Assembly (NCBI GenBank): GCA_003564055.1
Contig: PWSG01000122.1
Location: 1 to 12,278 of the forward strand
Direction: 5' to 3'
From: Syntrophomonadaceae bacterium
GTDB taxonomy: Bacteria > Bacillota > Dethiobacteria > DTU022
DNA length: 12,278 bases
Shown here: positions 1 through 6,767 of the stretch, piece by piece
Numbering within the stretch: the first letter of the stretch is position 1
Layout of the letters: each line of letters begins with the position of its first letter
Position numbers and translations under genes: made by a program
Notes under the pieces: model-generated
What the model was told of the DNA's origin: nothing
What the model saw: only the letters and a program-made list of their open reading frames with translations
Databases searched by the model: none

Positions 1-362
1 ACTTCCCATACATTTTTAGAGCCGGCCCTTACATGCAGACCATCTATATTCTGGGTTATCAGACCTCTCAGGTAACCCCGGTCTTCTAATTCAGCCAAAA
101 TCCTGTGACCGGGGTTGGGCCTGGCATTTGATATTTTGGCAAAACGGCTAAAACCTGACTCATAAAAAAGACGGGGGTTGTTATAGAGGACATCAACTGA
201 AGAAACCGCTATAGGATCAACTTTTTCCCACAATCCTGTTCCGGGAGAGCGAAAATCGGGAACCCCGCTGTCAGTACTGATACCCGCACCGGTTAAAACA
301 TATATATTATTATATTTCTTTATCAATTCAGCCAGCTGTTCAACCTGCTCAGTATAATTCAT
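1..362 (-). CDS. Sir2-family NAD-dependent protein deacylase (sirtuin), N-terminal part
   Basis: Sirtuins remove acetyl or other acyl groups from protein lysines in the cytoplasm, consuming NAD+ and releasing nicotinamide and O-acyl-ADP-ribose. The first 120 codons are present; the window edge cuts the rest. Visible motifs are the NAD-binding GAGIS at residues 25-29, PDFRSP at 35-40 and TQNIDGLH at 103-110, whose His110 is the expected catalytic base. The zinc-binding Cys region and the second half of the Rossmann fold lie outside the window, so substrate preference cannot be read. The ATG start at 362 follows a GGGAGGG Shine-Dalgarno with a 4-base spacer. It is the last gene seen, 87 bases after the MtnX-like HAD gene, and may be in the same transcript or have its own promoter. 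The family call is very secure. Confidence 0.95.
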   Translation of the reverse strand, partial: MNYTEQVEQLAELIKKYNNIYVLTGAGISTDSGVPDFRSPGTGLWEKVDPIAVSSVDVLYNNPRLFYESGFSRFAKISNARPNPGHRILAELEDRGYLRGLITQNIDGLHVRAGSKNVWE

Positions 363-449
363 AGGACCCTCCCTTTTTCACTATCATTTTAAATGAACCG
401 TTGTTAGCAAAATAATACTTTGCCTTTCTCATTTTTAAACTAACTGTTC

Positions 450-1160
450 TTAAATTTTTATACCCCTGCCCTGCGGACAGCACAGCGAGTTTTCAGAGCG
501 ATCTTTTATATCAGGTTTGCTAACATTAATAATATCGTAAAAATTGTTCCAGGGCGAGTAATCAAATTTATATTGACGGCTGTATTCTGCCAGTTGATCA
601 CGGGCATATACATGATCTCCCCATGATGCGCCATAGCGGTCATTGCTGCCGTCTCCTATATATATTACCGGCCTGCCCTGTTTTTTCAGATTTACCACGT
701 GAAGAGCTTTGCAATTGCCACAAACGTTACATATTCTATGGGCATGGGGGGTCTTTACCTCAAGTTTACCTTCAGCATTAATATATGTGTCATTACGATA
801 TATAAAGCAGACCTCCTCAAAGAAGCCATGCTTTCTAAGAATCGGTTCAATATAAAATCCAAACCCGTCGCTGGCAATAAACACCGGCCTGCCCTGCATA
901 GCGGCATTTTCCAGGAACCGTTCAAAACCAGGACGAATTGCAGCCCACTCTAAAGATTTAGATAGAAGTAAATCCATATCATGAGGTAAAACCTGCGCAG
1001 TGCGCTTAAGCCACTCCCGGATCGGTATTTCTTTTTGCCGGTAAACATGATCAATATCTTCATAACCTTCACCGGCAAGACGTTTAGCTAATTCATAAGA
1101 AATGTCTAAAGTTGTTATGGTTCCGTCAAAGTCTACGAGGTAGGCCGGATTTAATGTCAT
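450..1160 (-). CDS. HAD-superfamily phosphatase, MtnX-like (HAD-IB)
   Basis: Cytoplasmic Mg2+-dependent phosphatase of the HAD superfamily. With the ATG at 1160 the protein is 236 residues. Motif I is DFDGT (Asp10 nucleophile, Asp12 acid/base), motif II contains Ser97 in IASDGF, and motif IV is GDGSND at 169-174. Motif III is probably Lys151 at the end of a C-x2-C-x2-C stretch (Cys144, Cys147, Cys150), a cysteine cluster I associate with the MtnX (2-hydroxy-3-keto-5-methylthiopentenyl-1-phosphate phosphatase)-like group. No other methionine-salvage gene is present, so the substrate is not established. A longer form would start with GTG at 1172, but the only GGAGG (1166-1170) overlaps that codon region and sits 5 bases before the ATG at 1160. 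The gene begins 22 bases after the Gph-like gene and probably shares its transcript. The C-terminal tail after about residue 215 is polar, with a CC pair, and looks lineage-specific. Confidence 0.85.
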   Translation of the reverse strand: MTLNPAYLVDFDGTITTLDISYELAKRLAGEGYEDIDHVYRQKEIPIREWLKRTAQVLPHDMDLLLSKSLEWAAIRPGFERFLENAAMQGRPVFIASDGFGFYIEPILRKHGFFEEVCFIYRNDTYINAEGKLEVKTPHAHRICNVCGNCKALHVVNLKKQGRPVIYIGDGSNDRYGASWGDHVYARDQLAEYSRQYKFDYSPWNNFYDIINVSKPDIKDRSENSLCCPQGRGIKI

Positions 1161-1165
1161 CATCG

Positions 1166-1170
1166 CCTCC
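1166..1170 (-). promoter_or_regulatory. Ribosome binding site deciding the start of the MtnX-like gene
   Basis: GGAGG on the minus strand, 2 bases before the ATG at 1163 and 5 bases before the ATG at 1160. It overlaps the upstream GTG (1170-1172), making that longer start unlikely. Confidence 0.7.
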
Positions 1171-1181
1171 ACATAATGCTG

Positions 1182-1841
1182 TTATTTAAAATAATCGGCT
1201 ACGTCAAACGGTTCCCGGACTAAATCTTGCGCTCCGCCTTTCAATAATTCTTCCCCGGTTCTAAAACCCCATAATGCTCCCAGTGGGTAAAAACCTCCTG
1301 CAACTGCAGTTTGCATATCTGTACTGGTATCACCCAAATAAATTATTTCCCGGGGTTTTATTTGTAAAGCTCTTGCAATTTGCATAGCACCTTCTGGATC
1401 AGGCTTACGGGGTGTCCCTGCCCTGATACCGATAATATCGAAAAAAGACCAGTCGGCCAAAAGAACATCAACTGTTAAGAGTGCAAATTCGTGAGGTTTG
1501 TTTGAGAATATAGCTTTGGGAATCTGCTTTTCTTCCAGAAAATTCAGCAGCTCGGGCACGCCCCGGTAAGGCCTGGTATTATCAGCCCACCTGCGGCCAT
1601 ATTCTTCTTTTATTTCGCGTACAGCAAGATCCAGATCCATCTTTTCTACAAAAGTTCCTGCCGGAAAAGCCCGCTCTGCCAGCTTCTCAATACCGTCACC
1701 GACAAAATAGCGGTAAGCATCCACACTGTGCTCACTGTAACCTTTTTGCCTGAGAACGTTATTAACAGACAGCGCTAAATCCTGCAGGGTGTCAAGCAAT
1801 GTGCCGTCGAGATCAAAAATAATTGCTTTATGGTTCAACAA
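1182..1841 (-). CDS. HAD hydrolase, phosphoglycolate phosphatase (Gph/PpaX)-like
   Basis: A phosphatase for small phosphorylated metabolites. The Gph/PpaX group acts on 2-phosphoglycolate or pyrophosphate, but neighbouring HAD families take other sugar phosphates, so the substrate is inferred. At 219 residues it has the family's usual length. Motif I is DLDGT with Asp10 and Asp12, followed by LLDT; the helical cap covers roughly residues 17-90; motif II is Ser113 in FSNKP; motif III is Lys146 in RKPDPEGA; motif IV is GDTSTDM with Asp171 and Asp175. There is no usable ATG: two consecutive TTG codons (1841 and 1838) follow AAGGAG at spacers of 5 and 8 bases, so the start is TTG and uncertain by one codon. 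It begins 16 bases after the asparagine-synthetase-like gene, almost certainly in one operon. It is unrelated in cap type to the next HAD gene, so the pair is not a recent duplication. Confidence 0.87.
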   Translation of the reverse strand: MLNHKAIIFDLDGTLLDTLQDLALSVNNVLRQKGYSEHSVDAYRYFVGDGIEKLAERAFPAGTFVEKMDLDLAVREIKEEYGRRWADNTRPYRGVPELLNFLEEKQIPKAIFSNKPHEFALLTVDVLLADWSFFDIIGIRAGTPRKPDPEGAMQIARALQIKPREIIYLGDTSTDMQTAVAGGFYPLGALWGFRTGEELLKGGAQDLVREPFDVADYFK

Positions 1842-1846
1842 CCAGT

Positions 1847-1852
1847 CTCCTT
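1847..1852 (-). promoter_or_regulatory. Ribosome binding site for the TTG start of the Gph-like gene
   Basis: AAGGAG on the minus strand, 5 bases before the TTG at 1841 and 8 bases before the TTG at 1838. It supports a non-ATG start, because the only nearby ATG (1855) is in another frame and reaches a stop after six codons. Confidence 0.6.
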
Positions 1853-1857
1853 CATAA

Positions 1858-3315
1858 TTAGCTCGTTTTGGTCCAACGGCCTACCAGCGGCAAAACTGAT
1901 TCCGGATAGTAACGCCTGAACATACGATAGTAATAAAGCTCTTCTTTATTCCTTACAGGTGTCGGCGCTTCCGCAGACTCCCTGGCAAACTCTTCATCAC
2001 TGATCGCCTCTTCGGCTATTGCAGTAAGCATATCCGAAGATCCTGAACCTTGATCAAACTGCTGCTTCTCACGCCAGGCTACTTTTTCGCCCAGTTCGGG
2101 TACAAAAGCATGCCTGAGTATCCATTTATCAACCGGTACATCTTCTTCACGGTTGTGCAGTTTCCAATCAAGAGGAAATTGCTGCACTAGTTCAAGCAGG
2201 GCGGGTTTGAGAAAAGGAACCCGGCAGGCAAGCCCATGTGCAGAATTCATCCGGTCTACCCTCTGCAGGCCTGTTTTGCTTAAGTTTTTTAAAAATCCTT
2301 CTATTTCTTCAGTAATTTCCTGTTCAGAGTCAAGTGTTTTTAAGTAGCTGTAGCCGGCAAAAATCTCATCGGCGCCTTCCCCGGTCAGCATAATCTTACG
2401 ACCATCTTTAGCTGCATAACGAGCTGCAATATAGTTCGGTATCGAGGAACGCACATAAGCACAATCAAAGGACTCCAGGTGGAAAATAACCTTGGGCAGA
2501 ACCTCAAGCATTTCATCAAGTTCATAAGTATAAATATGATGCCTTGCACCGATTCGTTCAGCTACAATTTTTGCATATTCTATATCCTTACTACCTTTTA
2601 CTCCAACAGTATAGACATTTATCGGTTCAGGAGATATCTCCGCCGCAAGAGCAGCAACAATACTACTGTCAAGACCGCCGCTCAGGTAAAAACCTACATT
2701 TTGCTCTCCCTTAATCCGTTCTTCAACTGCAAGGTAGAGCAGGTGCCGCATTTTTTCTTCTGCTTCTTCCTGGGAAAGCTCCTTATTTTCTTTAATCCGG
2801 GGAACTTTATAATACCTGACCCAGCCGTTTTTATCGTCTAAATAACTGCCGGGTGGAGCCTCTTTTATCTCAACATCTAAATCTAACAGTGCTTTTATTT
2901 CCGGGGCAATATAAAGCGTGCCGTCTTTTTTTGCATAATAGAGAGGTTTTACACCAAATGGATCCCTGGCAACTAAATGGCTACCCTCTTCGTCGAAATA
3001 AGCGATGGCAAACTCTCCTTCGATGCTTTCAAAACAGGAAAGGCCTTCCTTGTCAAACATATCGCAGAATCTTGTTTCACCTTCACCACCCTGCAATATT
3101 GTCCCTTCCTCTTCAGAAAACACCATGTATCCGTCAAGCGCTGCAGACAGATCACTTTCTTCTTTGGGTGCCGTACTATTCAAAACTGCCATCCCGTAAC
3201 CATCTTCATCAGCCTGAACCCCCTTGCCGCTGCCTCTAAATTTAACCCTTTCTATAAGCGGCTCCATATCGGACTCTCCGCTTTTTTTGCCAAATATGGC
3301 AACTAAACCAGACAT
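1858..3315 (-). CDS. Asparagine-synthetase-like protein with Ser in place of the glutaminase Cys
   Basis: AsnB makes asparagine from aspartate, ATP and an amide nitrogen that its N-terminal class II glutaminase domain takes from glutamine. The C-terminal synthetase half is intact here: the PPi-loop SGGLDSS at 212-218, GEGADEIFAGY at 312-322, RVPFL at 365-369 and WREKQQF at 414-420, whose Lys417 matches the catalytic Lys of AsnB. The N-terminal half (about 1-160) is odd. The protein begins Met-Ser-Gly where AsnB has Met-Cys-Gly. The RGPD, HxRL and NGEIYN segments that form the glutamine pocket are not recognisable, although the fold continues into ARDPFGVKPLYY at 116-127. It therefore looks like an ammonia-dependent synthetase or a related amidating enzyme (inference). 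The start is ATG 3315 (485 residues): GAGGAG lies 9 bases upstream, and the earlier ATG at 3366 has no Shine-Dalgarno and coincides with the predicted transcription start. First gene of a likely operon with the two HAD genes. Confidence 0.85.
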   Translation of the reverse strand: MSGLVAIFGKKSGESDMEPLIERVKFRGSGKGVQADEDGYGMAVLNSTAPKEESDLSAALDGYMVFSEEEGTILQGGEGETRFCDMFDKEGLSCFESIEGEFAIAYFDEEGSHLVARDPFGVKPLYYAKKDGTLYIAPEIKALLDLDVEIKEAPPGSYLDDKNGWVRYYKVPRIKENKELSQEEAEEKMRHLLYLAVEERIKGEQNVGFYLSGGLDSSIVAALAAEISPEPINVYTVGVKGSKDIEYAKIVAERIGARHHIYTYELDEMLEVLPKVIFHLESFDCAYVRSSIPNYIAARYAAKDGRKIMLTGEGADEIFAGYSYLKTLDSEQEITEEIEGFLKNLSKTGLQRVDRMNSAHGLACRVPFLKPALLELVQQFPLDWKLHNREEDVPVDKWILRHAFVPELGEKVAWREKQQFDQGSGSSDMLTAIAEEAISDEEFARESAEAPTPVRNKEELYYYRMFRRYYPESVLPLVGRWTKTS

Positions 3316-3324
3316 AAAATTCAA

Positions 3325-3330
3325 CTCCTC
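3325..3330 (-). promoter_or_regulatory. Ribosome binding site deciding the start of the AsnB-like gene
   Basis: GAGGAG on the minus strand, 9 bases before the ATG at 3315. It places Ser, not a Cys, directly after the initiator Met. Confidence 0.75.
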
Positions 3331-3372
3331 TAAATAATTTATTTCCTGCGTCTGGCAGGAAACCATATTAAT

Positions 3373-3401
3373 AGTATAGCATATTTGGAGGGGTTAGTAA
3401 A
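3373..3401 (-). promoter_or_regulatory. Probable sigma-A promoter for asnB-like and HAD genes
   Basis: On the minus strand a -35-like TTTACT (3396-3401) is followed by a 17-base spacer and the -10 TATACT (3373-3378). Expected transcription start is near 3366, giving a leader of about 50 bases before ATG 3315. The -10 matches consensus at 5 of 6 positions and the -35 at 4 of 6. It sits in the 146-base gap after the NADH module, where an operon start is expected. Confidence 0.5.
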
Positions 3402-3493
3402 AAGCTGCGAGGTCAATTAACCCTATCTAACAGGCATTTATCCTTAAAAGAAATTATAATCATTGCTTACGCTAAAGGAAACTTAAACATCGT

Positions 3494-4147
3494 TTACTTT
3501 TTCAAATCTTTGTAGTAAAGAGCTCCAACCGGGCAGGCATCAACGCATAGTTTACATTCAGTGCAAATTGATTCTGCCAGGGGTAAATCTTCAAAAGTAG
3601 TCACAACTCTTTTTATGCCCCGCCTGGTAAAACCGATGGCCCCTATTTTAGCTTCTTCTCGATCAGCCCAAACACACTGCCCACAGAGCACACAGCGGCT
3701 GCGGTTAAAAGCAAATTCTTTAGGGCTATCATCAAGCTGATAATCTCTTTCAATATGCTTAAAACGCTTCTGGCGCAGCTTTAAACCACGTTCTTTTGCA
3801 ATTTTCTGGAGAGCGCAGCTGCGGTTAGCAGGACATTCGCGACATTTCAAATCATGATCTGAAAGCAGCAGCTCAAAACCGGTTTTAACGAGACGATCTA
3901 TTCGTGGGCTCCTGGTTTTAACTACCATACCATCTTCCACAGATTTTGTGCATGAAGTTACCGGTTGTGATATACCTTCTATTTCTACAAAACAAAGACG
4001 GCATGAAGCACCGGATCTTTTTTCCTCCCTGATGGCACAAAGATGAGGAATGAATATATCATTATCCAGGGCTGCCCAAAGCAGTTTTTCACCTGCAAAA
4101 GCTTCTATTTCATGGTCATCTATAATTATTTTTACAGGTTTGTTCAT
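3494..4147 (-). CDS. NuoG N-terminus/HoxU-like iron-sulfur subunit
   Basis: A 217-residue cytoplasmic electron-relay protein equivalent to the N-terminal third of NuoG or to HoxU, without a molybdopterin or H-cluster catalytic domain. In order it carries a plant-type [2Fe-2S] domain (Cys37, Cys49, Cys52, Cys66), a His-Cys [4Fe-4S] motif (His98, Cys102, Cys105, Cys111) and a double [4Fe-4S] ferredoxin module. That module has Cys152, Cys155 and Cys158 in the first motif and Cys195, Cys198, Cys201 and Cys205-Pro in the second. The fourth Cys of the first motif, normally at position 162, is Asp (CVWADR). In the usual two-cluster fold that residue completes the cluster held by Cys195/198/201, so this cluster may have an Asp ligand, be a [3Fe-4S] cluster, or be lost. 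The start overlaps the NuoF-like stop by ATGA, so translation is coupled. It is the last gene of the trio, and no hydrogenase or formate dehydrogenase subunit follows. The domain call is secure; the enzyme it serves is unknown. Confidence 0.9.
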   Translation of the reverse strand: MNKPVKIIIDDHEIEAFAGEKLLWAALDNDIFIPHLCAIREEKRSGASCRLCFVEIEGISQPVTSCTKSVEDGMVVKTRSPRIDRLVKTGFELLLSDHDLKCRECPANRSCALQKIAKERGLKLRQKRFKHIERDYQLDDSPKEFAFNRSRCVLCGQCVWADREEAKIGAIGFTRRGIKRVVTTFEDLPLAESICTECKLCVDACPVGALYYKDLKK

Positions 4148-6054
4148 TTTGTTTTTTTCTCCTTTTCGGGCGGCAACACCGGAGGTGAAATTTTAACTAT
4201 CGCGTTATATTCAGGCGGACATGCCTTCAGGCAGTTAGCACACTTAACGCATTTTTCCTGGTCAATCTCTTTTAACCCATCATCTCTTGTAAAAATCGCT
4301 TCAGTAGGACAGCTGCCCACACAAACATTGCAAAGCTTGCTGCATTTTGGCGGTTCTATATAATACAGTATTAAATTGCGGCAGACCAGGGCAGGGCAGC
4401 GACCTTCTTCAATATGAGCCCGATACTCATCATAAAAATACTCCAGGGTTGTTAAAACCGGGTTAGGGGCAGTCTTGCCAAGATTACAGAGCGAACCGTC
4501 ACGAACATCTTCAGCAAGCTCTTTAAGCAAGCTAAGAGTTTCCTCATCACCTTCACCCATGGTAATATCATTTAAAATATCAAGCATATGTTTTGTTCCC
4601 AGGCGGCAGAAAGTACATTTCCCGCAAGATTCGTGCTGGGTAAATTCCAGGAAATAGCGGGCTACCGCCACCATGCAGTCATCCTCATCCATTACAACCA
4701 GGCCGCCTGATCCCATAATTGCTCCTGCTTCATGCAGGGAATCAAAATCAATCGGCACATCAAGGGCAGATTCAGGCAAGCAACCGCCGGAAGGACCACC
4801 AATTTGCACCGCTTTGAATTCTTTTTCGTTCGGCAGGCCGTCTCCCACTTCATATATCAACTGGCGCAAAGTTGTGCCCATAGGAACTTCAACCAGACCT
4901 GTATTGGCCACCTTGCCAACAAGTGAAAATACTGCTGTACCGGGACTGTGATCAGTTCCAATGCCTTTAAACCAATCTGCTCCACGGTTTATAATAAATG
5001 GCACATAAGCAAAGGTTTTAACATTATTGAGAATAGTCGGCTTGCCCCGGAAACCTTTGCTCGCCAATCGAGGCGGCCTGCTCTCAGGCATGCCCATTTT
5101 ACCTTCCATAGAATTAACCAGAGCGGTTGCTTCACCGCAGACAAATGCTCCTGAACCCTGAAAAATATCCAGATCAAAAGCAAACTCAGTATCCATGATA
5201 GAAGAACCTAACAGGCCTTTCTCACGAGCCTGGTTGATGGCTTCCTGAACATGCCTGACAGCACGGGGATACTCTGCACGAATATATAAGTAACCCTTAT
5301 GGGCCCCTATAGCATATGCGCAAAGGATCATACCTTCGATTACCAGGTGGGGGTCAGACTCCAGGATGCTGCGGTCCATAAAAGCGCCGGGATCGCCTTC
5401 GTCAGCATTGCAGATAACATATCTTTCATCTGCTCCGCCATTTAAGCAGGCTTCCCATTTAATACCCGCCGGAAAACCTGCCCCGCCACGACCGCGCAAA
5501 TTGGCAGCCTTTATCTCTTCTAAAACCTCGGCCGGCTTGCCCGCTAAAGCTTTTGAAAGAGCGCTGTATCCTTCGCGAACAATATAGCTTTCAATATCCC
5601 GCACATCAATAAAACCGCAGTTTTCAAGAATCAATTTTTGTTCGTATACACCGCGTGGAAAATCTTCGAAGGTTGGAAAAACATCATTGCGTTCCAGGGC
5701 AGCCAGGGCATATTCATAGGAAGGATCATCACCGCCAAGGAAGTCCTCCACAAGGCGGTGAACCAGGCCTTCGTCAAGATAGCCATAGCAGACAGGAGGA
5801 AAACCGGGCTTGGCAATAACCGCCATCGGCTCAGCATAACAGTGACCGATACAACCAACTTCTACAACATCTGCATCAAGGTCTTTTTCTTTTATTTCGC
5901 GCTCAAAATCTTCTTTAATTTTTAAAGCTCCTGCTGATACGCCGCAGGTAGCAGTTCCAACCAGTACCCTTGCCTTGCTTTCTTTGGGCTCAACTTTTGC
6001 CTTTGCCTGTTCGTAAAGCTTACTGTATATTTTTTCAGAACCGGAACCACTCAT
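4144..6054 (-). CDS. NuoF/HndC/HydB-type NADH-binding flavoprotein subunit
   Basis: Carries the FMN and NAD(H) site of a soluble diaphorase, passing electrons between NAD(H) and iron-sulfur clusters. Its 636 residues are the long form found in Hnd/Hyd hydrogenases rather than the roughly 430-residue complex I NuoF. An N-terminal thioredoxin-like [2Fe-2S] domain shows Cys37, Cys68 and Cys72 (CIGHC). The NADH/FMN core has the glycine-rich GRGGAGFPAGIKW at 188-200 and CNADEGDPGAF at 215-225. An SLBB-type segment lies at roughly 370-430. The N3-type [4Fe-4S] site uses Cys477, Cys480, Cys483 and Cys523. A C-terminal double [4Fe-4S] ferredoxin domain holds Cys571/575/578/582 and Cys602/605/608/612; the first motif is C-x3-C-x2-C-x3-CP, one residue longer than usual. 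Extra N- and C-terminal cluster domains of this kind occur in electron-bifurcating HydB-type subunits, so bifurcation is possible but not shown. The ATG overlaps the NuoE-like stop by ATGA, and its own stop overlaps the next start in the same way. Confidence 0.93.
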   Translation of the reverse strand: MSGSGSEKIYSKLYEQAKAKVEPKESKARVLVGTATCGVSAGALKIKEDFEREIKEKDLDADVVEVGCIGHCYAEPMAVIAKPGFPPVCYGYLDEGLVHRLVEDFLGGDDPSYEYALAALERNDVFPTFEDFPRGVYEQKLILENCGFIDVRDIESYIVREGYSALSKALAGKPAEVLEEIKAANLRGRGGAGFPAGIKWEACLNGGADERYVICNADEGDPGAFMDRSILESDPHLVIEGMILCAYAIGAHKGYLYIRAEYPRAVRHVQEAINQAREKGLLGSSIMDTEFAFDLDIFQGSGAFVCGEATALVNSMEGKMGMPESRPPRLASKGFRGKPTILNNVKTFAYVPFIINRGADWFKGIGTDHSPGTAVFSLVGKVANTGLVEVPMGTTLRQLIYEVGDGLPNEKEFKAVQIGGPSGGCLPESALDVPIDFDSLHEAGAIMGSGGLVVMDEDDCMVAVARYFLEFTQHESCGKCTFCRLGTKHMLDILNDITMGEGDEETLSLLKELAEDVRDGSLCNLGKTAPNPVLTTLEYFYDEYRAHIEEGRCPALVCRNLILYYIEPPKCSKLCNVCVGSCPTEAIFTRDDGLKEIDQEKCVKCANCLKACPPEYNAIVKISPPVLPPEKEKKTK

Positions 6055-6608
6055 TCCTGTTCACCTTCTTTTTGATGTGTAACCTGATTCTCTCCTGGAT
6101 CATCTTTGCTTTCAGCTTTTCCATTTTTACTCTCCAGTTCGAGCATAATTCCATCTACCCGGGTCGGAGTCACTTTCCCTTCCACTTCATCATCAACAAC
6201 CACAACCGGGGCCATGGTGCAGCAGCCGACACAGGCAACTCGTTCCAGGCTGTAACGCCGGTCGGGTGTGGTTTCACCCTCCTTGATATCCATACGACGC
6301 TCAAATGATTCTAAGGTAATATCTCCCCCGACCATGTAACATGCAGTCCCGAGGCAGACTTTAACCTGGTGATCGCCAGGTGGATTAAGACGAAACTGGT
6401 TATAAAATGTAGCCAGTCCATATACATCAGCGGCAGGCACATTAATCCCATCAGCGATTTTCTCCATTGCAAGGGCCGGCAGATAGCCCAGCTTAGCCTG
6501 AACTTTTTGGAGGATAGTAATTAAATTTTCCTTTTTCTTTGAGCTATTACTGAGGACTTCATCAACGGAGGAAAGAATCTTCTCTTTTTCGCCTTCCATT
6601 AACTGCAA
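6051..6608 (-). CDS. NuoE/HndA-type [2Fe-2S] thioredoxin-like subunit
   Basis: Small subunit of the diaphorase, holding the N1a-type [2Fe-2S] cluster next to the FMN subunit. A helical N-terminal part (about 1-78) contains GYLP and ATFYNQF, both typical of NuoE, followed by the thioredoxin-like domain with ligands Cys85-x4-Cys90 and Cys126-x3-Cys130. The final 25 or so residues form a charged Lys/Glu/Asp-rich tail beyond the usual domain. The start is judged to be TTG at 6608: AAGGAG (6618-6623) lies 9 bases upstream, while the in-frame ATG at 6599 would need an 18-base spacer. It is the first gene of the three-gene module and its stop overlaps the NuoF-like start by ATGA. The 159-base gap upstream has a probable terminator for the previous operon; I find no convincing promoter there, so the trio may have a weak one or depend on read-through. 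Confidence 0.92.
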   Translation of the reverse strand: MQLMEGEKEKILSSVDEVLSNSSKKKENLITILQKVQAKLGYLPALAMEKIADGINVPAADVYGLATFYNQFRLNPPGDHQVKVCLGTACYMVGGDITLESFERRMDIKEGETTPDRRYSLERVACVGCCTMAPVVVVDDEVEGKVTPTRVDGIMLELESKNGKAESKDDPGENQVTHQKEGEQE

Positions 6609-6617
6609 TGACTACAT

Positions 6618-6623
6618 CTCCTT
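6618..6623 (-). promoter_or_regulatory. Ribosome binding site supporting a TTG start for the NuoE-like gene
   Basis: AAGGAG on the minus strand, 9 bases before TTG 6608 and 18 bases before the first in-frame ATG (6599). Confidence 0.65.
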
Positions 6624-6686
6624 GTAATGAATCTATGATAGCTGTAAAGCACAATAATATAATACCACTATGTCTTGTATAATTAA

Positions 6687-6729
6687 AGCCGGGGAGCTGT
6701 TAAGACAAACTATAAATAGCTGCCCGGCT
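6687..6729 (-). terminator. Stem-loop, probable terminator of the lipoyl/lpd operon
   Basis: Two 12-base arms (6687-6698 and 6718-6729), GC-rich around CCGGG/CCCGG, pair with one internal mismatch around a 19-base loop. On the minus strand the stem is followed by TTTAATTATA, a weak U-tract. It lies about 40 bases past the stop of the AcoX-like gene and before the NADH module, where a terminator is expected. The long loop and broken U-tract make attenuation or partial read-through possible. Confidence 0.45.
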
Positions 6730-6767
6730 AACCAAGGCAAAAAGCAGGTTTAATTTTTTTATGCCAG

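Noticed and set aside
2479..2841. Plus-strand open frame of 120 codons inside the asparagine-synthetase-like gene
   Set aside because: It lies wholly opposite conserved synthetase motifs, has a composition typical of antisense translation and shows no recognisable domain.
3316..3366. A 17-residue longer N-terminus for the asparagine-synthetase-like protein (ATG at 3366)
   Set aside because: No ribosome binding site precedes it, it falls on the predicted transcription start, and class II amidotransferase domains begin immediately after the initiator Met, which fits ATG 3315.
6609..6686. Possible promoter for the NADH module around TATTATATTATT
   Set aside because: Several -10-like hexamers are present in AT-rich sequence, but none has a -35 hexamer better than 3 of 6 at 16-18 bases.
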